This document shows positions 1-7,656 of a stretch of 40,703 nt of DNA, piece after piece. The notes beneath the pieces were generated by a model, which worked only from the letters and a program-made list of their open reading frames with translations, was not told the DNA's origin and ran no database searches. The position numbers were made by a program, and so were the translations under genes. Source of the stretch: JAXHUH01 sp034211175. GTDB lineage: Bacteria > Actinomycetota > Acidimicrobiia > Acidimicrobiales > CAIXPF01. Position 1 is the stretch's first letter. Each line of letters begins with the position of its first letter. The stretch spans positions 1 to 40,703 of the forward strand of contig JAXHUH010000069.1 in NCBI GenBank assembly GCA_034211175.1. The letters are read 5' to 3'.

Positions 1-722
1 TCGCCGGGCTCCGACGCGACGAGGTGGCCGTGCTCGCCGGGATCAGCGCCGAGTACGTGACCCGCCTCGAGCAGGGCCGCGACCGTCACCCCTCCGTCGA
101 GGTGCTCGACGCACTCGCGGGCGCGCTCGGTCTCGACGCCGAGGAACGGTCCCACCTCGGGATGCTGGCCGCTCGGGGCACGGCCGCTGCGGCCCTGGAC
201 GACGAGCTCGACCCGAGCGTGCAGACCCTCATCGACAGCTGGCCGCTCACCCCGGCGTACGTCCACGGGCCGCGGCACGCGGTCATCGGTGCCAACCGCC
301 TGGCCGTGGCGCTCAGCCCGTCCTTCGGCCCCGGCGGCATGCCGGCCCGCGACCTGTTCCTCGACCCGGCGGTGCGCAACCTCTACCGCGACTGGGACGC
401 GGTCGCCAGGAAGGCGGTCGCGCTGCTGCGATCCGAGCTCGCGGCGCAGGGCGGCGACGGCGAGGCCCTCCGGGACCTGATCGATGAGCTCCGCTCGACC
501 GACGAGCGCTTCGCCGAGCTGTGGGCGGAGAACGACGTCCGGCGGTCGTCGGTCGGCGCGACGCTGCTGCGCCACCCAATCGTCGGCGACCTCGACCTGA
601 ACTACCAGAAGTTCGCCGTGCTCGGCGCCGCCGGCCAGATGCTGGTGACCTACCACGCGGAACCCGGCTCGCAGACCGAGGACCGGCTCCGCGCCCTCGC
701 CGACACCCGCCACCCCGCCTGA
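1..722 (+). CDS. XRE-family transcriptional regulator with MmyB-like ligand-binding domain (5' partial)
   Basis: The reading frame is already open at base 3 and reads LRRDEVAVLAGISAEYVTRL, the recognition-helix part of an XRE helix-turn-helix, so the true start lies upstream of the window. GTG at 24 is internal to the HTH and is not a credible start. After the HTH (about the first 60 visible residues) the protein continues with the MmyB-like ligand-binding domain: a WPLTPAYV segment, a DLFLDP-like stretch, LYRDWD, then the C-terminal ELWAENDVRR and HPIVGDLDLNYQKF motifs. Members of this family are cytoplasmic DNA-binding proteins, often autoregulatory and linked to oxidoreductase genes. The ligand is generally unknown (fatty acids were seen in one structure). 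The target here is probably outside the window, because the next gene downstream has its own ribosome-binding site and an unrelated function. Confidence 0.88.
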   Translation, partial: AGLRRDEVAVLAGISAEYVTRLEQGRDRHPSVEVLDALAGALGLDAEERSHLGMLAARGTAAAALDDELDPSVQTLIDSWPLTPAYVHGPRHAVIGANRLAVALSPSFGPGGMPARDLFLDPAVRNLYRDWDAVARKAVALLRSELAAQGGDGEALRDLIDELRSTDERFAELWAENDVRRSSVGATLLRHPIVGDLDLNYQKFAVLGAAGQMLVTYHAEPGSQTEDRLRALADTRHPA

Positions 723-841
723 CGGCCGACACGTGCGATCGAGCGGGCACGGACGGGCTCGGCGGCCCCACGACGTGACGTTGTTCCCTTGGCGGCCGTG
801 CGGTGCGGCGCGCCCAATGGGGCAGGCGGAAAGGGGGAGCG

Positions 842-1270
842 ATGAGGATCAGCGAGCTGATGCGCACGCCCGCGGTGACGTGCCGGACGACGACCAGCCT
901 CGGTGAGGTGGCCCGGGTCATGAGGGACCGTGAGGTCGGCTGCGTGCTCGTCCTCGACGAGACCGACTACCTGGCCGGCGTCGTGACCGACCGGGACCTC
1001 GCGCTGCGCGGCCTCGGTGTCGGCCGGACGGCGGACACGCTCGTGCGGGACGTGATGAGCCGGGACGTGGTCAGCGTGAGCGTGCGCGCCGACGTCTCCG
1101 AGGCGGCGGCGTTGATGGCCAAGCGTTCGGTCCGGCGTCTGCCGGTGGTCGACGAGCACGACCACCCCCGCGGGGTGATCACGCTCGACGATCTCGTGCG
1201 CGACCTCGGCGCCGAGGCCGACCTGCTCGTCGACACGATCGTCCTGCAGTCCTCGCGACGTTCGTGGTGA
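842..1270 (+). CDS. CBS-domain pair protein
   Basis: A 142-residue protein consisting almost entirely of two CBS motifs: MRISELMRTPAVTC then EVGCVLVLDETDYLAGVVTDRDL (first), and VRDVMSRDVVSV followed by SVRRLPVVDEHDHPRGVITLDDL (second). The paired CBS fold (Bateman module) binds adenine nucleotides. No catalytic domain is attached, so a stand-alone sensor or regulatory subunit is the best description. The start at ATG 842 is chosen because AAGGGGGAGCG sits directly upstream. An in-frame start at 803 would add residues unlike any CBS protein. Small CBS-pair proteins of this type are common among dormancy/stress genes of actinobacteria. The adjacent adenosine kinase and cation ATPase would suit an energy-status group, but that link is inference. 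Confidence 0.9.
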   Translation: MRISELMRTPAVTCRTTTSLGEVARVMRDREVGCVLVLDETDYLAGVVTDRDLALRGLGVGRTADTLVRDVMSRDVVSVSVRADVSEAAALMAKRSVRRLPVVDEHDHPRGVITLDDLVRDLGAEADLLVDTIVLQSSRRSW

Positions 1271-1277
1271 ACCCGGT

Positions 1278-1320
1278 GGCTCGGTCGCCCCGGGGATGAA
1301 CGCCCCGGGGGCACCGAGCC
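1278..1320. terminator. Bidirectional terminator hairpin
   Basis: An 18-base inverted repeat (arms 1278-1295 and 1303-1320, loop ATGAACG) pairs at 16 of 18 positions, with one two-base mismatch. It lies between the convergent CBS gene and the adenosine-kinase gene, immediately after the former's stop and 20 bases beyond the latter's. There is no T-tract, which is usual for high-GC actinobacteria. Confidence 0.75.
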
Positions 1321-1339
1321 CGCCGGGACGTCCCGTTCG

Positions 1340-1822
1340 CTACAGCTTGTAGCCGATGGCGCGCAGCAGCTGTCGTCGTTCGGCGACGTCGCGGTCGGTC
1401 TCGACGCCGCTCGGGACGGCCCCGTCCACGACCCCGACGATGCCCCGACCGAGCTCGGTCTCGACGACGATCAGCTGGACGGGGTTGGCGGTCGCGCAGA
1501 AGATGCCGCACACCTCGGGCACCGCCTTGAGCGCGTTCAGCACGTTCACCGGGTAGCCGTTCTCCAGGAACACGATGAAGGAGTGCCCGGCGCCGACGGC
1601 GAGGGCGTTCTCGGTGGCCATCCGGACGAGCGCGTCGTCGTTGCCCGAGCGGCGCACCAGCGTGGGGCCCGACGCCTCGCAGAAGGCGACCCCGAAGCGG
1701 AGACCGCCGCCGACGCCGACGAGGGCCTCGTGGACGTCCTCGATCGTCTTGATGAAGTGGGCCTGGCCGACGATCACGTTCATGTCGTCCGGCTTGTCGA
1801 TCGTGACGGCGTGCAGCTCCAT
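1340..1822 (-). CDS. Adenosine-specific kinase (Adenosine_kin/DUF355 family)
   Basis: A 160-residue protein starting MELHAVTIDKPDDMNVIVGQ and matching, along its full length, the small adenosine-specific kinase family known from archaea and scattered bacteria. Family landmarks visible are NVIVGQAHFIKTIEDVHEAL, GLRFGVAFCEASGP, LVRRSGND, the GHSFIVFLENGYP segment, the CGIFCATANPVQLIV segment, and GRGIVGVVDG near the C terminus. It is expected to phosphorylate adenosine (ATP-dependent) in the cytosol. The archaeal founding member is the only functional basis, so the substrate is assigned by family. ATG at 1822 is preceded by GGGAGG at a good distance. The open frame continues upstream for about 90 codons, but that part has no recognisable domain and is not the start. 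It faces the CBS gene across a shared terminator and diverges from the P-type ATPase. Confidence 0.85.
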   Translation of the reverse strand: MELHAVTIDKPDDMNVIVGQAHFIKTIEDVHEALVGVGGGLRFGVAFCEASGPTLVRRSGNDDALVRMATENALAVGAGHSFIVFLENGYPVNVLNALKAVPEVCGIFCATANPVQLIVVETELGRGIVGVVDGAVPSGVETDRDVAERRQLLRAIGYKL

Positions 1823-2152
1823 GTCCAGCCTCCCTCGGCCCGGACCAGGGACCGCCGAGCCCCGATGCCTGCGGCGATTCGCGGCGGCGCTCGCAGCGAT
1901 CCGCCGCCCTCCCGTGGTCGTTGCCCCGATCGTGCTCGTTCGCCCCGGCCGGACACAGGGCTGTTCGTCACGACCCGGCCGTTGCCTCCGGTCGGGCCGA
2001 CAGGACGGGGCACGGTGCGTGCCGGACGACCTCGACGGCGACACGGCTCCTCGCTCGTGCGAGGCAGATCCGGCCCGGATCGGCGAAACGGCGCTCACTG
2101 ATTGTGGCGATCGACCCTAGGCAGCGGACGGGTTGCTTGATGGGCTCTGCCC
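1823..2152. other. 330-bp divergent intergenic region
   Basis: This is the space between the divergent adenosine-kinase and cation-ATPase genes and must hold both promoters. I see no convincing -35/-10 pair. The only clear structure is a perfect inverted repeat, ATGGGC-TCT-GCCCAT at 2140-2154, which contains the first two bases of the ATPase ATG (2153). It could fold over the start codon in the mRNA. No small gene with a ribosome-binding site is evident. Confidence 0.5.
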
Positions 2153-4915
2153 ATGGGCGTGGGAGAGACGGCCACGAGGACCTCGGTCCGAACACCCGAC
2201 ATCCCGGGGGATGCCTGGCACCTCCTGGACGCTCGCGACGTCGAGCAGCGCCTCGAGACGGGCGGCCACGGGCTGGTCCAGCAGGAGGCGGAGGCCCGGC
2301 TGGCGCGCTACGGGCCGAACCAGCTCGAGGAGGAGCCACCGCCGCCGGGCTGGCTGGTGTTCGTGCGCCAGTTCCGCAGCCCGCTGATCTTCATCCTGCT
2401 CATCGCGCTCGGCGTGACGTTGCTGCTGGGCGAGTACCTGGACGCGTCGGTCATCGCCGCGGTGCTGGCGCTCAACGCCGTGATCGGCTTCACCCAGGAG
2501 CGCAAGGCCGAGGGGGCGGTGCGGGCGCTCATGCAGCTCGTGGTGCCGCACGCCAGGGTCATCCGCGACGGCCAGGACCACGAGCTCGACAGCCGAGAGC
2601 TGGTGCCCGGCGACGTCGTCCTCCTGGAGTCCGGTGCCCGGATCCCGGCCGATCTGCGCCTCGTGAGCACGACCGCCCTCCAGATCGACGAGTCGTTGCT
2701 CACCGGCGAGTCGGCCCCGGTCACCAAGACCACCGACGCGCTCGACGCCGACGTCGTGCTGTCGGACCGGTCGTGCATGGCCTACACGGGGGCCACGGTC
2801 ACGGCCGGGCGCGGAGCGGGCATCGTCGTCGCCACCGGGGCCCGCACCGAGCTGGGCGCGATCGCCGGGTTGATGCGGGCCGAGGAGGTCTCGGCCACGC
2901 CGCTGCAGCTGCGGATGGACCACTTCGCCAGGGTCATCGGGGTCGCGGTCGCCGCCGCCGCGTTCGTGGCGTTCATCAGCGGCGTCGCGCTCGGCGAGCC
3001 GGTCGAGGACATGTTCCTCGTGGCCGTGGCCATGGCCGTGTCGGCGGTGCCCGAGGGGCTGCCGGTGGCGGTGACGATCACGCTCGCCGTCGGCGTGCGG
3101 CGCATGGCCCGCCGCAACGCCATCATCCGGCGCCTGCCGGCCGTGGAGACGCTCGGCAGCACCACGGTGATCGGCTCGGACAAGACGGGGACGCTCACCG
3201 AGAACCGCATGACCGTCGAAGAGGTCTGGATCTGCGGGCACCACTTCGCGCTCGCCGGCGGTGTCCCCGACGGGGAGTTCCTCGAGGAGGACGAGCCCGC
3301 GGCGATCGACGACGAACGCGCCCTCCACCTCACCCTCCTCGCCGGGCTGATGACCAACGAGGCCGACCTCCACTGGCGCGACGGCGAGCTGACGACCACC
3401 GGTGACCCCACCGAGGTCGCGCTGCTGCTGTCGGCGCTGACCGCCGGGCTCGAGCCCGGCGACGTCCGCACCGCGTACCCGATCTTCGCCGAGATCCCGT
3501 TCGAGCCGGCCCAGCGGTACTCGGCCACGATCCGCGACCGCCACGGCGAGCACGTCGTGTTCGTCAAGGGCGCCCCCGAGCGGGTCGTGGGCATGTGCAC
3601 CGAGATGCTCACCGACGACGGGCCGGTCCCCGTGGACGCCGCGAGGATCGCACGGGCCGCCCGGGAGCTGGCCGGCCGGGGTCAGCGGGTCCTCGCCTTC
3701 GCCCAGCGACGACTGGCGGAGCCGCTCACCGGTGCCTCCGAGGTCGCCGAGCCCGAGGGCCTGGTGTTCCTCGGGCTGCAGGCCATGATCGACCCGCCGC
3801 GGGCCGGGGTGCGGGACTCGATCGCGGCGTGCCGCGCCGCGGGCATCCGGGTCGTCATGATCACGGGCGACCACGCCGACACCGCCTGCGCCATCGCCGA
3901 CCAGCTCGGCATCGACGGAGCCGACGGTGCGTTGACCGGTGCCGAGCTGGCCGATGTCGACGAGGACGCCCTCGCCGCGCTCGTCGACGGCGTCTCCGTC
4001 TACGCCCGGGTCTCGCCGGAGGACAAGCTGCGCATCGTCCGTGCCCTGCAGGCCCGGGGCGACGTGGTCGCGGTGACAGGCGACGGCGTGAACGACGCAC
4101 CCGCCCTCAAGGCCGCCCAGATCGGCATCGCCATGGGCGACAAGGGGACCGACGTCGCCCGAGAGGCGTCCGAGATGGTCCTCGCCGACGACAACTTCGT
4201 CTCCATCACGTCCGCGGTCGAGGAAGGCCGCGTCACCTTCGACAACATCCGCAAGGTCACGTTCTTCCTCGTCTCGACCGGCGCCGCAGAGGTCACGGCC
4301 ATCCTCGTCGCCGTGTGGCTCGGGTGGCCCCTCGTCCTCCTGCCGGCCCAGCTGCTGTGGCTCAACCTGGTCACCAACGGTCTCCAGGACGTGGCCCTGG
4401 CCTTCGAGCCCGCCGAGCGGGGCGTGCTCCGCCGGCCGCCCCGGTCACCGGGAGGTGGGGTGCTCGACCGGCTCCTGTGGGAGCGGGTCGTCCTCGCCGG
4501 TCTCGTCATGGGCGCCGGGATGCTCCTGATGTTCCGCTGGGAGCTCGACAGCACCGATTCGCTCATCCGCGCCCAGACCGTGGCGCTGACCACGATGGTC
4601 GTCTACCAGGTGTTCCAGGCCGGCAACGCCCGCTCCGAGACCGAGTCCGTCCTGCGGCGCAACCCGTTCTCCAACCGCTTCCTCTTCCTCGCCACCATCG
4701 CCGCGCTCAGCATCCACGTCGCCGCGCTCTACCTGCCGCCGACCCAGTACGTGCTCCGGGTCGAGCCGATCGGGTTCGGTGCCTGGCTGCGGATCCTGGT
4801 CGTCGCCACGTCGATCATCGTCGCCATGGAGGTCCACAAGGCACTCCGGCCGGACGGGCGCGAACCCGCGTCGCCGACCCCGGAGCCCGACGGTCAGGCG
4901 GCCGCGTCGACGTAG
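2153..4915 (+). CDS. Cation-transporting P-type ATPase, P2A (calcium-type)
   Basis: A 920-residue membrane pump with the full P-type ATPase layout. It has a cation-ATPase N-terminal domain (RYGPNQLEEE), actuator loop TGES at 184-187, TM4 motif PEGLP at 300-304, phosphorylated Asp343 in DKTGT, nucleotide-binding Lys472 in KGAPE, and the hinge TGDGVNDAP from 642. After these come about six C-terminal transmembrane helices (LLPAQLLWLNLVTNGLQDVALAFEP). PEGLP in TM4 and the LWLNLVTNGLQDVALAFEP stretch are typical of P2A/SERCA-like pumps rather than CPx heavy-metal pumps, so Ca2+ or Mn2+ export is most likely. The exact ion cannot be read from sequence. No clear Shine-Dalgarno precedes ATG 2153. 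GTG 2159 is an alternative. The 3' end overlaps the convergent SDR gene by 22 bp. Homologues are frequent in hypoxia/stress regions of actinobacteria. Confidence 0.92.
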   Translation: MGVGETATRTSVRTPDIPGDAWHLLDARDVEQRLETGGHGLVQQEAEARLARYGPNQLEEEPPPPGWLVFVRQFRSPLIFILLIALGVTLLLGEYLDASVIAAVLALNAVIGFTQERKAEGAVRALMQLVVPHARVIRDGQDHELDSRELVPGDVVLLESGARIPADLRLVSTTALQIDESLLTGESAPVTKTTDALDADVVLSDRSCMAYTGATVTAGRGAGIVVATGARTELGAIAGLMRAEEVSATPLQLRMDHFARVIGVAVAAAAFVAFISGVALGEPVEDMFLVAVAMAVSAVPEGLPVAVTITLAVGVRRMARRNAIIRRLPAVETLGSTTVIGSDKTGTLTENRMTVEEVWICGHHFALAGGVPDGEFLEEDEPAAIDDERALHLTLLAGLMTNEADLHWRDGELTTTGDPTEVALLLSALTAGLEPGDVRTAYPIFAEIPFEPAQRYSATIRDRHGEHVVFVKGAPERVVGMCTEMLTDDGPVPVDAARIARAARELAGRGQRVLAFAQRRLAEPLTGASEVAEPEGLVFLGLQAMIDPPRAGVRDSIAACRAAGIRVVMITGDHADTACAIADQLGIDGADGALTGAELADVDEDALAALVDGVSVYARVSPEDKLRIVRALQARGDVVAVTGDGVNDAPALKAAQIGIAMGDKGTDVAREASEMVLADDNFVSITSAVEEGRVTFDNIRKVTFFLVSTGAAEVTAILVAVWLGWPLVLLPAQLLWLNLVTNGLQDVALAFEPAERGVLRRPPRSPGGGVLDRLLWERVVLAGLVMGAGMLLMFRWELDSTDSLIRAQTVALTTMVVYQVFQAGNARSETESVLRRNPFSNRFLFLATIAALSIHVAALYLPPTQYVLRVEPIGFGAWLRILVVATSIIVAMEVHKALRPDGREPASPTPEPDGQAAAST

Positions 4916-5790
4916 GCGCCGGCGTCGAGGTCGGCGATCAGGCCGGGATGGGTCGGGGACCAGCCGAAGCGCTCCCGGGTGATCGTGCTCGAGGCCGGGA
5001 TGTCGGCGCCGACGAAGGAGCCCATCCAGCCGAAGTGGTCGTTCGCCTGCTCGGGCGGGATCGACGTGACCGGCAGATCGAGGCCGCGCCCGATCGCCGC
5101 GGCGATCTCCCTGGTCGACACCCCCTCCTCGGCGATGGCGTGGACCGCGGTGCCGGCCGGTGCGTCCTCGACCGCTCGGCGGACGAGGTCGGCGGCGTCG
5201 AGGCGGTGCACGGCGGGCCAACGGTTGGCGCCGTCACCGACGTAGCCGGCGACGCCCCGCTCCCGGGCGATGTCCACCAGCGTCGCCACGAACCCGGGGT
5301 CGCCGGGCCCGTGGACCGAGGGGGCGAAGCGCACGGCGACGACCCGCACGTCCCGCTCGGCCAACGCCGTGGCCGCGACGGCATTGGCCGAGCGCGGGTA
5401 GTGGCCCGGGTCGGGCGAGTCCTCCTCGGTGGCCACCCGGCCCGGGGCGAGGCCGGCGGTCCCCGAGGCGAACAGGAACGGCGCACCGGTGCCCTCGAGG
5501 GCCGAGCCCATCGCCTCGATGGCCGCGAGGTCGGTCTTGGCCGCCGCCTCCATCTGCGTGAAGTCGTGGTCGTAGGCGAGGTGGACCACCCCGTCGGCGG
5601 CTGCGGCGCCGGCGGCGAGCGAATCGGTGTCGTCCAGGTCGCCGCGGTGCACCTCTGCTCCGAGGGCGCCGACCTTCACCGCCGAGGCGTCGGAGCGGGC
5701 GAGGCCGAGGACGTCGTGGCCGGCTCGGCGGAGCTCGCCGATGACGGCCGCGCCGATCCAGCCGGAGGCGCCGGTGACGAAGATGCGCAT
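4894..5790 (-). CDS. Atypical short-chain dehydrogenase/reductase (NAD-dependent epimerase-like)
   Basis: A 298-residue Rossmann-fold protein opening with MRIFVTGASGWIGAAV, which carries the TGxxGxxG dinucleotide-binding loop. Later motifs are GDLDDTDSL, GVVHLAYDHDF, VVAVRFAPSVHGPGDPGFV and the C-terminal substrate region FGWMGSFVGADIPASS. The usual YxxxK catalytic pair is not apparent: where extended SDRs have it, this protein reads HYPRSANAVAATAL. It therefore belongs to the atypical SDR group (SDR_a7-like), whose substrates are mostly unknown. ATG 5790 was chosen because the glycine loop starts about six residues later, as in relatives. It diverges from a TetR gene across two palindromic operators, so repression by that TetR protein is likely. 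The stop overlaps the ATPase gene end by 22 bp. Confidence 0.88.
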   Translation of the reverse strand: MRIFVTGASGWIGAAVIGELRRAGHDVLGLARSDASAVKVGALGAEVHRGDLDDTDSLAAGAAAADGVVHLAYDHDFTQMEAAAKTDLAAIEAMGSALEGTGAPFLFASGTAGLAPGRVATEEDSPDPGHYPRSANAVAATALAERDVRVVAVRFAPSVHGPGDPGFVATLVDIARERGVAGYVGDGANRWPAVHRLDAADLVRRAVEDAPAGTAVHAIAEEGVSTREIAAAIGRGLDLPVTSIPPEQANDHFGWMGSFVGADIPASSTITRERFGWSPTHPGLIADLDAGAYVDAAA

Positions 5791-5892
5791 GGGGGTTCTC
5801 CAATCGGGAGGTGGCCCGGCGGTCGGTGCGCCACGCGGGCGTCGCGCCGCCGGTACCGGGATGTCGGCGATGGCGCGCGTGCCGGCGCCGGT

Positions 5893-5919
5893 GCGTGATG
5901 TCACCAGGTGACATCACGC
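5893..5919. promoter_or_regulatory. TetR-type operator O1 (perfect palindrome)
   Basis: A perfect inverted repeat with 13-base arms (GCGTGATGTCACC and its complement) around a single central A. It lies between the SDR and tetR genes. It shares the core TGATGTCAC/GTGACATCA with the second site at 5936-5954. Centre-to-centre spacing is 39 bp. Confidence 0.8.
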
Positions 5920-5935
5920 GGTTCACCCTACCAGC

Positions 5936-5954
5936 GATGTCACTGAGTGACATC
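5936..5954. promoter_or_regulatory. TetR-type operator O2 (palindrome)
   Basis: A perfect inverted repeat with 9-base arms, GATGTCACT-G-AGTGACATC, with the same core as O1. It ends three bases before the TAGACT -10 box of tetR (5958-5963), so protein bound here would cover the -35 region and block tetR transcription (autoregulation, inferred). Confidence 0.78.
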
Positions 5955-5957
5955 ACG

Positions 5958-5963
5958 TAGACT
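5958..5963 (+). promoter_or_regulatory. -10 box of tetR, probably leaderless transcript
   Basis: TAGACT fits the TANNNT actinobacterial -10 and stands eight bases before the GTG start at 5972. Transcription would begin at or next to the start codon. No Shine-Dalgarno is present, consistent with a leaderless mRNA. Confidence 0.55.
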
Positions 5964-5971
5964 GACCCGCT

Positions 5972-6538
5972 GTGGGGCGATGGGAACCCGATGCGGGTGG
6001 CCGACTGCAGGCCGCGGCGATGCAGCTGTACGTCGAGCGCGGCTACGAGCAGACGACCGTCGCGGAGATCGCCGAGCTCGCCGGGGTGACGGCCCGGACG
6101 TTCTTCCGCCACTTCGCCGACAAGCGCGAGGTGCTCTTCGCCGGCTCGGAGCAGCTGCAGGCGCGGATGGTCGACGCGCTCCTGGGAGCGCCCGCTGCGG
6201 CGCCGGCGATGGAGGCGGTCGGCGCCGCGCTCGACGCGGGGGCCGACGTCCTCGGTGCGGACCGCGACCGTGCGGTGCGCCGCCAGCAGGTGATCGTGGC
6301 CAACGCCGAGCTGCGCGAGCGCGAGCTGATCAAGCTGTCGTTGCTGTCGTCCGCGCTCGCCGCCGGGTTGCGCGACCGCCGGGTCCCCGAGCCCGACGCC
6401 ACCCTGGCCGCCGAGGTCGCGATCGTGGCGTTCCGCGTCGGCTTCGAGCGCTGGGTCGACGGGACCGGCGACGCCGACCTGCATCGGGCCATGCGGGACG
6501 CGCTCGATCGCCTCCGAGGTGTCGCCGGCGCCACCTGA
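5972..6538 (+). CDS. TetR-family transcriptional regulator
   Basis: A 188-residue repressor-type protein. The N-terminal HTH is clear: YVERGYEQTTVAEIAELAGV followed by TARTFFRHFADKREVLF (about residues 20-55). The rest is an alpha-helical ligand/dimerisation domain typical of TetR C-terminal regions, ending with a region of the MftR/TetR_C type (LAAEVAIVAFRVGFERWVD). GTG 5972 is the most upstream start that does not run into the promoter. The encoded N-terminus is short, as in relatives. The gene diverges from the SDR gene at 4894-5790. The two palindromes between them are the obvious binding sites, giving a one-regulator, one-enzyme module that would respond to a substrate of the SDR. The inducer is unknown. 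Confidence 0.9.
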   Translation: MGRWEPDAGGRLQAAAMQLYVERGYEQTTVAEIAELAGVTARTFFRHFADKREVLFAGSEQLQARMVDALLGAPAAAPAMEAVGAALDAGADVLGADRDRAVRRQQVIVANAELRERELIKLSLLSSALAAGLRDRRVPEPDATLAAEVAIVAFRVGFERWVDGTGDADLHRAMRDALDRLRGVAGAT

Positions 6539-6600
6539 CGGTCCCGGTCGGCCCCGCCTCGTGACCTTGGGCCCTGCCCGTCATCGGTGAGGCGTTCGTA

Positions 6601-6625
6601 TATTTCCGGTGTTCGATGGAGAAAT
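6601..6625. promoter_or_regulatory. Candidate operator for the SufR-like regulator (site 1)
   Basis: A 25-base dyad-like element, TATTTC-N8-CGATGGAGAAAT, begins inside a TATATT -10-like box (6599-6604) 40-60 bases before the regulator start. Aligned without gaps with 7632-7656 upstream of nirK, it shares TTTC on the left and GAT-x-GAGAAA on the right (14 of 25 bases identical). The position suggests autoregulation. Confidence 0.5.
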
Positions 6626-6664
6626 CCGGCCCGTGTGGGCATGTCGGGTCGGTCGGAGGAGCAC

Positions 6665-7399
6665 ATGTCGACGTCCCGTTCGCGATCGCCGAGGTCGGGT
6701 GAGGCATCGAGGGCCTCGATGCAGGACCAGGCGCGGGCGATCGGCAACCCGACCCGCCACGCGATCTTCCGCCACATCGCCGCCGCCCGCGGGCCGGTCG
6801 ACGTCGCCGAGCTGACGGCGCGGTTCGGTCTCAACCACAACGCCATCCGCGCCCACCTCGCGACCCTGGTCGCCGCCGGGCTCGTGGTCGAGGGGAGGGC
6901 GGCCGCGGGCGGGCCGGGCCGTCCGCGCCTGCTGTACACGGTCGATCCCGCCGCCGACAGCCGGTGGGGGGTCGCCGGCCCGTACGAACGCCTCAGCCTG
7001 CTCCTGAGCGAGGTCATCCGGACCGGCGACACGCCCCGGGAGGTCGGTCGGCGCGCCGGCCGCCGGATGCGGGCGGGCGACGCCGCCGAGGACCGGGACC
7101 CACCCGACGGCGACGACGGCGACGACGTCATCGCGCTCGTCGCCGCGGCGATGGCGGGCCAGGGGTTCGACCCCGACGTCGAGCCGCACCCGGACCACTC
7201 GGACATCGTGCTCCGCTCGTGCCCGTTCGAGTCGACCGCCGTCGCCGACCCGGCCACCGTGTGCCAGCTCCACCTGGGCATCGCCGAGGGCCTGGTCGGT
7301 GACGACGATGCGGTCGTCGTCGAGGGCCTCGTCGTGAACGACGCGCGCCACGCGAACTGTCGTCTGACGCTGGCGCGCCCCGCTCGACGCGGCGCCTGA
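6665..7399 (+). CDS. SufR-like iron-sulfur transcriptional regulator (ArsR/MarR-type winged HTH)
   Basis: A 244-residue protein. The N-terminal winged helix-turn-helix reads AIGNPTRHAIFRHIAAARGP, then VDVAELTARFGLNHNAIRAHLATLVAAGLV, with a GGPGRPRLLYTV wing (about 20-100). The C-terminal part has the SufR-type cysteine signature: Cys186 (SCPF), Cys200 (TVCQLHLGIAEGL), His203 and Cys232 (HANCRLTL). In SufR these cysteines hold a [4Fe-4S] cluster sensing iron, oxygen or NO. There are no suf genes here. Instead the next gene is a copper nitrite reductase whose upstream region carries a similar dyad, so regulation of that gene by NO or redox state is the natural hypothesis. ATG 6665 follows GGAGGAG at an ideal distance. 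Function as a cluster-bearing sensor is inferred from the cysteines. Confidence 0.82.
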   Translation: MSTSRSRSPRSGEASRASMQDQARAIGNPTRHAIFRHIAAARGPVDVAELTARFGLNHNAIRAHLATLVAAGLVVEGRAAAGGPGRPRLLYTVDPAADSRWGVAGPYERLSLLLSEVIRTGDTPREVGRRAGRRMRAGDAAEDRDPPDGDDGDDVIALVAAAMAGQGFDPDVEPHPDHSDIVLRSCPFESTAVADPATVCQLHLGIAEGLVGDDDAVVVEGLVVNDARHANCRLTLARPARRGA

Positions 7400-7555
7400 C
7401 CGCGCGCCGGCCAGCGACCGCCCGAGCCGGGCTGGTCGACGTTCTCACGGCGCGTGACCTCCACGGTCCCGCGGTCGTTTCGTCGGGGCGCGGTCCCGGC
7501 GCGCCCCGGTTGCTGCGGTCGCAGGTGCGGCGCAGGCAGTCCAGTCGGTCCGATC

Positions 7556-7600
7556 GGTCGAGCCGGTCGAGCCGGTCGAGCCGATCGAACCCGACGAACC
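7556..7600 (+). repeat. 9-bp tandem repeat (GGTCGAGCC)
   Basis: Three perfect tandem copies of GGTCGAGCC (7556-7582) are followed by two degenerate copies (GATCGAACC, CGACGAACC) up to 7600. It is a short minisatellite in non-coding DNA upstream of the nirK control region. No function can be assigned. Confidence 0.7.
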
Positions 7601-7631
7601 GGGCCCTTCGGCCCTACGAACCTCAGTCAGG

Positions 7632-7656
7632 TTTTTCTATCTCTTGATAGAGAAAC
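7632..7656. promoter_or_regulatory. Candidate operator of nirK (site 2)
   Basis: An AT-rich dyad containing TCTATC-TCTT-GATAGA with flanking TTTC and GAAA. It is located 57-81 bases before the nirK ATG. It shares TTTC-N8-GAT-x-GAGAAA with the site before the SufR-like regulator. The shared half-sites at the same 25-base length make a common regulator plausible. Confidence 0.55.

Noticed and set aside
1921..3874. Long open frames opposite or out of phase with the cation ATPase
   Set aside because: Arg/Pro/Gly-rich low-complexity translations without domains. The ATPase frame carries every catalytic motif.
2153..4915. Copper or heavy-metal exporting ATPase
   Set aside because: The TM4 motif is PEGLP, not CPC/CPH, and there is no N-terminal metal-binding domain.
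6665..7399. SufR controlling an adjacent suf operon
   Set aside because: No suf, isc or nif genes exist in the window. The neighbour is nirK, so the name is used only for protein type.
7556..7600. CRISPR-like repeat
   Set aside because: Nine-base tandem units without spacers are not a CRISPR array.
7601..7614. Intrinsic terminator after the SufR-like gene
   Set aside because: Only a five-base GGGCC/GGCCC stem about 200 bases after the stop with no T-tract. Too weak to call.
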